64,000 nucleotides of DNA from Punica granatum (taxonomy: Eukaryota; Streptophyta; Magnoliopsida; Myrtales; Lythraceae). Made by a program: the position numbers and the translations under genes. Each line of letters starts with the position of its first letter. Within the stretch, counting starts at the first letter, position 1. Of this stretch, positions 52,012 to 63,200 are shown piece after piece. The stretch is taken from positions 17,829,845-17,893,844 of the forward strand of contig NC_045133.1 of the NCBI RefSeq assembly GCF_007655135.1, written 5' to 3'. The notes under the pieces are model-generated. The model was not told where the DNA came from and did no database searches. It worked only from the letters and a program-made list of their open reading frames with translations.

Positions 52012-55000
52012 GTGATAATAAAATGGAAGCTTTCAGTGGCCGAAAAAAATGCGGTTGTAAGATCAGGTAATCCACTTGAAACGACTTCTATTTTTTTTTT
52101 CGGGGTGAATTTTCTTTTTCGGGTGAATTGAAATGGCTAATTTTGACATGTGCCTTCTGTGCATAGAGTGTACTCAAGTGTTTTCAGCTTTGGGCCGAAA
52201 CCCATTGTGGTCTATTCAGCAAAAGCTGAGCTGATATCAGCAACAATATTTTGGCAGCTTCCATGGGATCTCCAAAAGTAAACAGGCCCGCAATGTTCCT
52301 CCTATCTCCTCCGTGTTCGTTTATCCAGTCGGGGCTACTCAAGCCGACCCGAGCTGCTGCTGTTCTTGACGGTCATTTTTCTTCTTTACTCTCTTCTTCT
52401 CTTTTTCTAAATTTATTTCTCCAGTAAAAAATAGAAAAATATTTTTACTAATGTTAAAAATTAGAATATAATCAATCATTAATTTTAGTATCGGGGGCTC
52501 AAATCTCGTGAAAATAAATGATGACTAGTAAATAAGAAAGAAAAATCTAAATTAAAAATCAGAAAAGAAAAGATTTGGCCAATGGAAAATTAGAGAACCA
52601 AAAAAAGAGTTTTTCTGATCTCTATATAAATTTGAATAGTGAAAAAGAAAATCTTCTTCGGAAAATTATTTCAATTTTATGTAAGTAAAACATATTTTTA
52701 TAGTTTCCTACTTTTTAGAAAATTTTCCTAGAAAATCAAAAAATTCTGTAAGCATTGTTTCCGATTTTGTTAGGATATTCTTTTCATTTTTTAATTACTA
52801 GCCTATATGAACCTAATATAATGAAATAAAAATCTTAATATATAAAATATTTAATATTTAATATATAATAGCTTGATATCTTAGCCCAGTATACACTCTA
52901 GGATGTATCGCTCTTCTAATCACCCCGGGCTTCGTTAGATGACCGCGGGGAATCCATAGGGAGTTGAATCTCTCGCCTTTCGCCTAATTGTCTTTAACTC
53001 ATTGTTCTAACCTTGACGCCTCCTAGTCCTTTGGCAGAGGACCCGCTCCCAGCTGTCAATGCAGCTCTATAGTGGGGTGAAGGATACCGGGTTCTCGAAC
53101 CCTAGGACAGTGCCTTGGCACGTCTGCGCAATCCACGCCGACATGAGGCTTGACCATGAGCTTGGAGAAAATCCAGGATAAACACTACGGAATAGTTAGT
53201 TAACATAGAAATGAGGTGCCGATTTCCCACGAGAATGGGATGAACGTAATTTTTAAAAAAGAAGAACCTCAAGGGAGGTAAGCAATGAACATCAGGCTTT
53301 GACAGGAAAAATTGACGAGGACAGACGACGTACTGCAACTAAAGAAATATTTTGATTTGATGAAAATTGTGAAAATACATACTTGATCTGAGGAAAAAAA
53401 AAAAAAGAAGGTACGTGTTTTTACTGAGCATTTACCTGTATATAGACCATCTCACGAGCTTGCCTTTTGTTTGATAAAATTATCTTATTCCGTGCCCTTA
53501 CACGGTTTTGCACTTTCCTTCTTCGCTACGTTTAAATAATTCCCAAATTAAAAGGGACGAATATAAAGAATTTAATCAAAATTTAAGAAATCATATATAA
53601 ATTCCCTTTGAATGTTATAATATATATATATATATATATATTTTATTTTTTTTGGGGGGTGAGGGAGGGGGGACGTTGCTTCCGCCCCTTAACATCCCGC
53701 TCGATCCATCCCCGACACACATAAAATCCTTAATGTGTAGAGGAAAGAAGAAATTCTCTTATACTGATATTACTATTTAGGATAAATTACATAAAAATAT
53801 CAAATGTTTGCTCAAATTCGTAGTTTTGGCTCAAAATTTATTTATTAATAAAAAAAATCAACCGCCTTCATTTCGTTTAAGACCTCACTGTCCAACTTTC
53901 TTTAATGTATTCCATTCATTTGTTAACAGGGACTTAACAATGTCAATACCCACGATTGCACATGTGACACTACTCGTCGTGCGCCACATCAGAAAAAAAA
54001 ATGACTCAAAGAAAATTTAGACAACTTACAAAAAATTCAGAAAAGTTGCAAATTTTAAAAGTTAAAATCAAATAAAAATTGGATAAAAATAGGAAAACTT
54101 AAAAAATAACGGAAAAATAGATAAAATTAAATGGAAATTCAAAGGAATACAATATAATAAAATTTAGAAATATTTTTTGAAATATTTTTCGGACAATGGC
54201 ATAAATCATTAATCTTTTTAAATAATAGTGGTTAATAATTTATTGATTAAATATTACTAATGAAAAATTTTAAAAACTCATAGAATTAAAGAAACTAAAT
54301 TAGGGGATACGCTTGCTTGGTATTTCAAACTTGCGTGGCCGAGGGAAATTTTATTTGCCGCCGCGGTGGTCCCAACAAAATAATCTTATTTGCTAAAAAT
54401 CGCAGTATATCATTTTTTTCACTTAATTAATAATCCTGTAAATAATTTTGAGGGAATTGAATTAATAAAATTAGCGTATATCAAAAGAGGGCGTAACGCA
54501 GTGACGCATGCCCGCACTTGTTAATCTAAAAGTCGCAGATTTGATACCTAGTGGGACTACATGTGCCCCTTTATTAGTTATTTCGGACCTTTCTTTCATT
54601 GTACGAGGCCTTGTGCCTCCTTTCTAACAAAAAAATAAAAATAAAAATAAAATAGGCATATACATGTGTACTTTCAGGAGAAAGTCTTGTATGCAACGAT
54701 GGTATCATGTGGTAATGCCACAAATCAATACGCATTTGTCATTTTGGCTTTTAGTATGTAAATAAAAAATTGTTGACAAAAATAAGTCATTGTTGTCAAA
54801 AATAATATTTTTTATGCGTATTGTGATATAATCCTACGTGATATCACCGTTGTACATAAGAACTTACCGTACTTGTATAGCATTTCACAATCCTTGTGCT
54901 CTTATTCTACGTAAAAACTTTAAGATAACCTCAACCATCTGTTTAAAAGATCAAATTATATTAGGTTTTCACTCCTTGATGTATGACATCTATGTTTGGT

Positions 55001-55215
55001 TCTTCCAACATATGGGCGCTGGTGGGGGAGATTATCCCGATAAGTCGACACGATATAAGGGGTAGCCGACTAGTAAAACTAGCAAGTACGTCACTCTCCA
55101 ATGTTGAAGTTCTAAATGGTTATTCCTTTAATTGACTTGCTAACTAGACTAACCAAAGAAACATCACTAGCTGGAAATAGCTCTTGCAGTCTCAATAATG
55201 TACATATATATATAT
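52012..55215. other. Intergenic, repeats only
   Basis: No gene is recognised. A GC-richer patch at 52880-53330 contains 'gggttctcgaaccctagga', which resembles a tRNA-type B box, but no tRNA fold could be drawn. An (AT)n run lies at about 53621-53641. A SINE-like copy is at 54487-54640. Confidence 0.4.
54487..54640 (+). repeat. SINE-like repeat with A-rich tail
   Basis: It shares the GGACTACATGTGCCCCTTTA block with the copy at 49436-49560, has a B-box-like phrase upstream, and ends in AACAAAAAAATAAAAATAAA, an A-rich tail expected of a SINE. No clear target duplication is seen. Confidence 0.45.
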
Positions 55216-57305
55216 ATATATATTAGGGGTGATCGGTTCCGAATACCTTATTTTTTTCATAATACCCGGATCCTACCCTGTAAGGGACCGGTTTCAAGAT
55301 TTTGGAACTGGATCCTATCATGTTAAATCACGAAATCGGAACCTACCCGGAACCTGTATTAAACCACAGGTTCCGGGTACCCTGTTGGAACCTGTAATTT
55401 TTTTTGTCTCGCTAAATAAAATCGAAAATATCCTACCCATAATCAGTAATCACGGCAAATATAATATCGGCATAGATTAGATTAATCCACAACAATAAAA
55501 AATAATGTCTCATTAGTCCATCCACAAAACTAAATATCTATAATACGATCTTACACAACAAAATGTAATATTTCCTTACAATGCGTCCATCATGGACTAA
55601 TACGGTCCATGAACTAAAAAATTTATCTATCCAAAAGCCACACTTTAATCTTAAGAAAAAAATACAGGATTAGAAAAAGATAACTCAGAAGATCTCATCT
55701 GATAGGCAGGGGAAGGGAATTGTGAAGTGCCCGACCAACTTTGTCTACCGTTGCTGCACCAATGGAGAAAATTGCCACATTTAGAATGTCTATCACAATA
55801 GAGATATGAATATGTTCAACAAAAAGTTCTACTTCCTCACAAGAGTCACAACAGAACCTTAGACTGATCTAGAACACAAGGATGGAGACTACTTCTTCGG
55901 AGCAGGAACCCAAAAAACAGAACAAATACATAAAGGCGAACAAAGTGCCTAGATTTATCCAGTCAAGAAGTAAACCATGAAATAAAGTTAAAATTACCTT
56001 GTAGCTGCTCCACACATTAATCCACCATAATCTCTGTCGTGGCGCCGTTGAGTTCTATAAAAGAAAACCACATGAAAATAAAAAGTTAAAAGAGTAAGTG
56101 AAAATTAGATAAAAGGAATAACCATAAATAAAGTTAAAATTACCTTCCTCATACTTTTCCGCATCCTCCAAATATTGCTCAATAGTGATTGGAGTTGGTG
56201 AAGAGCGCAACCAATCTTGTGCGCAACACATGTCGTGAATATCACGCTGTACAGTCTCACATATGATGATAATAACATCTTTCAATTTAGGTAAACTCAA
56301 AATGTGCTGTAATCAACTGATATTGGATAGCACGGTTGACGAGATCGATGAGTAATAAATTCATGAACGATTCAAATACTCGGTTCACTAGCATTAAAGG
56401 TGATCATACTGTTAATGGATTTGTAAAATTACAAATCTCTGCCTTTGCACTTAAAGAAATTTACACAAAATTGTTCTTAACGAACTTTGAGTAGATCGGC
56501 CATAAGATGATTCTCTACAAACTTTGAGTAGCAATTCCAGTGCAAGAAAAAACAAGGAAAACTTTTATCATCAAAGTGGAGTCTAGACGAGAGAAAACAG
56601 AGCAGCAAAATGAGCTGGGGGCTTTGAGTTTCCCCTTTTCTGTTCATCCTAAAACTCCAGTTTAATTTTCGTTGACCTACTTGTCTGTTCCGATTCTTTT
56701 TCTGCGGCTCTTGCAGATTGACTCATTCTGACAAGTGTAGAAGCAGTAACAATTATTTCTATTTCTTCCGAGTGAAGTAACTAAGAAAGATCGTCAGCAA
56801 TTTCTATGCCTAGGTGAGCAGTGGAGTCCATACGAGAATCTCACCAGGGAAAGGGAGATTGAAGGAGAGTCAGAGACGAGAGCGACAGAGAGGAGCCGGA
56901 GTGGAGAGTCGGAGACGAGACGCGACCGACGGAGAGGAGCTGGAGTGGAGAGTCGAAGACGAGAGGAGCTGGAGTCGGAGACGATTTGCGATTTAGGGTT
57001 CCTCTTCGCTCTTCCTTCCTGTCTTGTGTCTTCAATCTTCTGATTCTTCTCGACTCTGTTAGTCTGTAATACAAACTAACTTTACCTTTCCTTTTTTTTT
57101 TTTAGTAATTATCATTCGGTTCCGGTTCCGGTTCTGGGTATCCTGTAAGTTGGAACCGGAACCGGAACCGAATTTCACCGGTTCCTTATTTTGATACCCA
57201 CATCCTACCCTATTTTCAATACGAACTATCCGGACCCTACCCCAACGGGTAAGTTCCGACCGGTTCCGAGTATACCCGGTATCCGTGCACACCCTTAATA
57301 TACAT
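55216..57305 (-). mobile_element. Deleted hAT transposon with transposase C-terminal remnant
   Basis: The left end TAGGGGTGATCGG (from 55224) and right end CCGTGCACACCCTTA (to 57297) form a short inverted repeat of the TAGGGGTG type common in hAT elements. Both subterminal regions are dense in GGTTCC/GGAACC motifs. The flanks ATATATAT (55216-55223) and ATATACAT (57298-57305) match at 7 of 8 positions. On the minus strand (about 56290-56147) a frame encodes CCAQDWLRSSPTPITIEQYL and EDAEKYEEG. This resembles the extreme C-terminus of hAT transposases, after the dimerisation domain, and ends at a possible splice donor (GAAG|GTAATT). The catalytic DDE region is absent, so it is non-autonomous. 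Confidence 0.72.
56840..56990. repeat. Short GA-rich tandem repeat
   Basis: The phrase 'gagtcggagacgag' with 'gagaggagc(c/t)ggagtggaga' recurs about three times. It sits inside the hAT element, where it may be leader DNA of the lost transposase gene. Confidence 0.6.
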
Positions 57306-58922
57306 GGTTGTCAGAATCGTGATTCGAATCGTAGAATCGTACGATTTTACGATTCAGGAATAGGTCACCGATTCCGATTCTATGAGGTGAGTCGGGATGG
57401 TGCAATCGGGGCTGAATTGCACGCTGAATCGTAGAATCGCAGAATTGTGCTGATTCTGCTATTCTACATTCAGGCCCGAGTCGGCCCAAGCCCGGGCCCA
57501 GAAGCAGGCCGAAGCCCAGGCCCGTAAGCCCTCCTTCTCTCCCCCTCTCTGCCCTTTCTCCTGCCCGCCCTTTCTTCTTTCTTTCCAATCGGTTAACCCT
57601 AATTTCTCCCCTAAATCTTTGAGTCTTCGACGAAATCATCCATGCACCTGCTTTCCCGAGCTTCGATCCACGGTCCACCTGTTTCTGCCGACAAATTAGC
57701 TTGTTCGAGCTTCCATCCACCTTCTCCAGGCGGCAGACTGGCGGGTACTTTCTCGGCTACTCCGAGCTTCGACCGGGGGCAAGGCAGGTACAGTCTTCAA
57801 CTCTAAGCTCTAATTCTCCCTTCCCCAAACTCATGCACCTTATGTGGATCATATGGTAGATCGTTGGGTAGATCAAGGGAGGCCTCTACCGTGGAGACTA
57901 GCCCCAATCATTAGCTTCTACACTGGATTCATTGTTGGTGGTTGCCCGACTTGAGACATCAAATCTCGTGAGAACTCTCTTGGCCCTAAGTTTTGGTGGA
58001 TTGCCTCAAGATATGCGGACATCGATATTCACCATCAAAAAGAGTACAAGATCATAAGACGTTATCTAGCATATGATTGCTGGACATTCAAAGGGCGATA
58101 TCCAGTAGCTCCTTCGAAATCTCATTCAACCAGTAGCTATAAGTTTCACAAATATGAGTGTGGTTCTACATATATATTTGTACGAGATATGTGTTTTACT
58201 TGCACATTGCTCGGACGATGTTATTTGTGCACAGTAAAGTGGATTAATTGGAGATATTGTAAACCACCTAGGCAACTGATTCAATTAAGGCTTGATTTGA
58301 GAATGTTGTTGATGATGTATAATTGCTATGTATAATTGCTAAAAAAGAACTGTTGATTTCAAAGTAAGTTAAACTATTTGGAAGGTAATAATTTGGAATT
58401 ACTGAAATTGAAATTAATGTATGTATTAAAAAAATAATTAGAAGTAGTTTTCCTAAACACCTACTAATTTGATGGGAAAAATTACATTTCCAATAACTAA
58501 AACAAACTAAACTGTGATCTTGAAGTAATTCAATGAACACTACTTATATTGAAAAATTAGTAAAAAAGAGAACAACAGTTTTACAATCGCTGTTGTGCTC
58601 TCAAATGAAGTATATGAGAGCTTTGATATATGGGCTTACATAATTCTCCCAGCTGATTTTGGTTTTATGCAAAAAAAAAAAAGATCAATCAATTTGTAAC
58701 GATAATTTGTGTTTTTATAACTTATTGTTGATATGTTGATTTGTGGTCTTTATTTGAATGAACAATGATTGATTTTTTTTGTTTAGAAAAGTATGCTACA
58801 TATATATATATATATAATATTTTTTAAATTATAGGTAGAATCTTATGATTCACGATTCGAATCACGATTCACGATTCTAAGACCCTCGATAGATTCTAAG
58901 TAGAATCGCGAATATGACAACC
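57306..58922. mobile_element. Candidate non-autonomous TIR element with 'gattcgaatcg' ends
   Basis: GGTTGTCAGAATCG at the left and the reverse complement of CGCGAATATGACAACC at the right form inverted ends. Both subterminal regions are filled with GATTCGAATC, TAGAATCG and ACGATTC motifs. The element abuts the hAT element to its left. No convincing target duplication is seen, perhaps because both flanks are AT repeats. The interior (about 57650-58260) includes moderately GC-rich DNA with short broken frames, possibly captured host sequence that I do not recognise. Confidence 0.6.
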
Positions 58923-58923
58923 T

Positions 58924-58962
58924 TATATATATATATGTGTGTGTGCGCGCGCGCGCGCGTGT
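58924..58962. repeat. Alternating purine-pyrimidine tract (TA)n(TG)n(CG)n
   Basis: A run of TA, then TG, then GC/CG dinucleotides, almost perfectly alternating over about 38 bp. Such tracts favour Z-DNA and are hypervariable. Confidence 0.85.
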
Positions 58963-59289
58963 AATATAATGGAAGTGCCTACCATTCGAAACATCATTAA
59001 AAGTGCTCTTCTAAACATGCTTCGCAGAAGGTAAGTTTCTTGCTATTTAGCAAAAAAAACTTGCTATTTGAGAAGTCTTCTTATATTCAAATAATAATTG
59101 TTCTTAAAAAATAACAAATCTCTTATTATTTAGCAAGTATATTATATATATATTCAAAAATAATAAGTTTCTAATTAAATAATAAGTATCTAGTCATTTA
59201 ACTAGCTTTTTATTATTTCGTTATCCGACAGCTTGCACGAAGCACCTGCAAAATTCTCATTTTATGGAGGCACCCAGGATATAAGTTTT

Positions 59290-59432
59290 ATCTCATAACA
59301 TGTATGTTGTGTTGTCTTGAATGGACTGCGGAAAAAGAATGTCATGTATGAAGAGGGTACGAGCGCACAAGGGTACCAATGCCATTTCATAAAATATGAA
59401 TTTTATGGTTGCCTTAATCCCACTCTCTTCTA

Positions 59433-59472
<40 letters not shown>

Positions 59473-59588
59473 GTTGTGTTGTCTTTACTGGACCGCGTAA
59501 AAAGAATTTCATGCATGAATAGGGTACAGGGCACCAATGCCAGTTCATAAAATCTGAATCTTATGGCTACCTTATATATATATATATA
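59290..59588. repeat. Tandem duplication interrupted by (TA)n runs
   Basis: Two units share 'atgttgtgttgtctt', 'ggac(t/c)gcg.aaaaagaat' and 'accaatgcca.ttcataaaat'. They start near 59300 and 59467 and each ends in a TA run (59434-59466 and about 59574-59588). The copia LTR begins at the end of the second TA run. Confidence 0.75.
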
Positions 59589-60276
59589 TGTTGGGGTTAG
59601 GGATGTACTCAACCAAACAATAACGCAGCGATTAATCTTCCTCCCCTTCTAGTGTAATCGAGATAGGAACTAATCAAATCAACCAACAAGCAGTAAAGTA
59701 AAACAACACCAAGAATTTTACGTGGAAAACCCCAATGTGGGGAAAAACCACGGGACCAACTCCGAATCAACGATCCACTATGAAGGTTATACAATGTCTT
59801 TCATCAAGGGTAAACCCTTGGATCACCAAACTCAAGAGAAACACTCTCTTGGATCACCCAAATACTAAATTCGTCACCCACACCGGGTGGTTCACAAAAT
59901 CAGCTGAAACAGCACCTACATAGCTCGAATAGAAATTCTAACCGTTCAGAAGTTAGCCCCACGTGTTGTGAAGCTGCTGTCAAAATTTCGTCCCAATCGG
60001 AGTTCGTTTGATGTCCCGATCGAGGTTTGATCTCCAGCTGCGCGCTGCCCCTGCTCTTCGAATTCTGCTGTCTGCTCTTCCCTGGTTTTGTGCTGCTATG
60101 CTGCTGCACTTCTGCCGCTCTACTCTAATCTGCAGCTGTTCTGCTGCTATTTATACCTCAGCTGATTTGCTGAAACAAAAAACCCTAATAAAATGGGTTC
60201 TTGGGCTTATTAAGGCCCGATAAAAGCCCAATACAATTTGAGCCCAACTTCCTCCAAATTGGAGGGATACCCAACA
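59589..60276 (-). repeat. 3' LTR of the copia retrotransposon
   Basis: On the minus strand the LTR starts TGTTGGGTATCCC at 60276 and ends …CCCCAACA at 59589, giving 688 bp with TG...CA ends and an inverted TGTTGGG/CCCAACA terminus. It directly follows the polypurine tract. It contains a candidate TATA-like phrase (GCAGATTAGAGTAG region) but no promoter was fixed. The 5' LTR lies beyond the window. Confidence 0.88.
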
Positions 60277-60291
60277 AACTCCCCCTCCCGA
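60277..60291 (-). promoter_or_regulatory. Polypurine tract of the copia element
   Basis: The minus strand reads CGGGAGGGGGAGTT between the pol stop codon (60294-60292) and the LTR. This is the position and composition expected for the primer of plus-strand DNA synthesis. Confidence 0.85.
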
Positions 60292-63200
60292 CTATTTGGA
60301 GGCTTCAAGCATACCGGCTATACTTCGGCAAACATGAAGTTTCTCCCTAGCGAGAGGTTTTGTCATCATATCAGCTCCATTCTCATCAGTGTGCACTTTG
60401 TCTAGCTTCACCAGCTTGAACTCCAACACATCTCTAATCCAATGAAATTTGATATCGATATGCTTCGACCTCGAATGGAAAGTGGGATTCTTGCAAAGAT
60501 GAATTGCGCTTTGACTATCACAGTGTAGAACATACCTTTCTTGCTTCAAGCTCAACTCCTTCAAAAACTTTTGCAACCACAACATCTCCTTGCAACCTTC
60601 GGTCACCGCAATGTATTCGGCTTCCGTTGTAGACAAAGCGATGCACTTTTGAAGCCTTGACTGCCATGAGATAGCTCCCCCTGCAAAAGTCATCAAGTAT
60701 CCCGAAGTGGATTTCCGGGAATCAATATCTCCTGCCATATCCGCATCCGTATAGCCCACTAACTCCGGCTTACCAGTGCCAAAGTGTAAACACACCTTGG
60801 ATGTTCCTCTGAGATACCTCAGGATCCATTTAACCGCATTCCAATGCTCTTTCCCCGGATTGGAGAGAAAACGACTTACCACACCAACAGAATGAGCAAT
60901 ATCTGGCCTTGTACAGACCATGGCATACATTAAACTTCCTACAGCTGATGAGTAAGGAACTTTCTTCATCTCTTCTTTCTCCTTCTCACTTGTAGGACAT
61001 TGCTTCGAGCTAAGTTTGAAATGAGAAGCAAGTGGTGATGAAACTGGTTTAGCATTACCCATGTTGAACCGATCCAAAATCTTCTCGATGTACTTCTCTT
61101 GAGAAAGCCAAAGTTTTCCACTTGATCTGTCACGAGAAATATGCATCCCAAGGATCTGCTTTGCCGGTCCCAAATCCTTCATGGCAAAGGACTTGTTGAG
61201 CTCCTTCTTCAACTCTATAATCTTGCTCATATCATGACCAACAAGTAGCATATCATCCACATATAACAGTAAAATGATAAAATCACCATTCGAGAATTGT
61301 TTCACGAACACACAATGATCTGAAGTTGTCCGTGTGTAGCCATGGCTCAACATGAAAGAGTCAAACTTTTTATACCACTGCCGAGGTGCTTGCTTAAGCC
61401 CATACAAGCTCTTCCTCAGCCTGCACACCAAATGCTCCTTACCTTTAACTCGGAATCCTTCAGGCTGCTCCATATATATTTCTTCCTCCAAGTCACCATG
61501 TAGGAAAGCTGTTTTTACATCGAGCTGCTCGATCTCCAAATTTAGACTAGCTGCCAGTGCGAGAACAACTCGGATCGATGACATCTTGACAACGGGCGAG
61601 AAGATCTCCTCGAAGTCAACTCCTTTCTTCTGGTTGAAACCTTTCACTACCAGTCGAGCTTTGTATCGAGGTCGCGAGTTCTCTGTCTTCAACCTGTAGA
61701 CCCATTTGTTCTTCAATGCTCTCTTACCTTGCGGTAGCTTCACTAGGTCATACGTGTGATTTTCAGACAAGGAGTTCATCTCCTCATTCATCGCCTTCAA
61801 CCAGTGCTCCTTGTACTCATGTGCCACAGCTTCATCATAGCACTCAGGTTCTCCCCCGTCAGTCAGTAGCACATATTCATGAGGCGGATATCTTGTAGAT
61901 GATCGTCTTATTCTATCAGATTGTCTAGGTAGATCTGCAGGCTCTAACTGTAACTGCGAGCCTGTATCATCCGTAGTCACATCATCATCTACCTGAGGAA
62001 TCTCACCCCCAGTCGTGGTTTCTTCATACTCACCAGGTACCTCTTCCATTGGATGCTCTACATCAACCGGTACAGGAATAGAGATCTCGTGAGGATTGCC
62101 TACACTGGCCTTCTCTAACTTTTGCAAATCCTCGATTGTCTGGTCCTCAAAGAAGACAACATCCCTGCTCCTGATGATCTTCTTGCTATCAGGGTCCCAA
62201 AGCCTGTACCCGAACTCTTCATGTGCATAACCCAAGAAGATGCACTGTTTTGCCTTGGCATCAAGTTTTGATCTTTCATCTCGAGGAATGTGAACAGATG
62301 CCCTGCACCCGAATACTCTGAGATGCTTGTATGATACTTTCTTGCCGGTCCACACCTGCTGGGGTACATCTCCATCAAGTGCAACTGACGGTGTAAGATT
62401 AATAAGATCAACCGCTGACCTCATTGCCTCGCCCCAGAAAGGCTTAGACAGTTTCGCCTGAGAAAGCATACAACGAACTCTCTCAACAATTGTGCGGTTC
62501 ATTCTCTCTGCAAGCCCGTTCTGTTGTGGTGTCTTCGGTACCGTCTTCTCAAGTTTGATACCGTGAGTCCTGCAATAGTTCTCGAAAGGACCTCTATACT
62601 CACCACCATTATCAGCTCTGACACATTTCAGCTTCATGCCTGTTTCTCTTTCCACTGTTACATGGAAGTTCTTGAAAATCTCAGTCACCTGATCTTTAGT
62701 TCTCATAGGGTAAGCCCAAACTTTCCTGGTGTGATCATCTATAAATGTCACAAAATAGAGAGCACCACCAAGAGATCTATCCGACATAAAACAAACATCT
62801 GTATGCACAAGATCAAGTATATGATGGCATCTAGAGGGACGACTTCTAACAAAAGAAACTCTCCTCTGCTTACCAGCTAAACAGTGATCACAAGTGCTCA
62901 AGTGCATACCTTTAACGGGCAAAGACTGCTTTCTAGCAAGAATTTGAATACCTTTCTCGCTGATATGCCCAAGTCTCCTATGCCATAGCTCGATAGGATA
63001 ATCCTCAGCAACATTAATTTGACCGGAATTGTGTCTGGCACGCAACCTGTAGAGAGTGTCGGTCTTCTGACCCCGTGCCACAATCAACGAACCCTTGGAG
63101 AGCTTCCATCTCCCATTACTAAATTCGTTACTGTAGCCTTCATCATCAAGCTGACCCGTCGAGATTAGGTTAAGGCGAATTTCTGGAACATGCCTCACCT

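Noticed and set aside
53080..53110. tRNA-like B box 'gggttctcgaaccc'
   Set aside because: No matching A box, acceptor stem or anticodon arm could be placed, so no tRNA gene is called.
57295..57720. 141-codon minus-strand frame
   Set aside because: It crosses a transposon end and its repeated subterminal motifs, with no domain.
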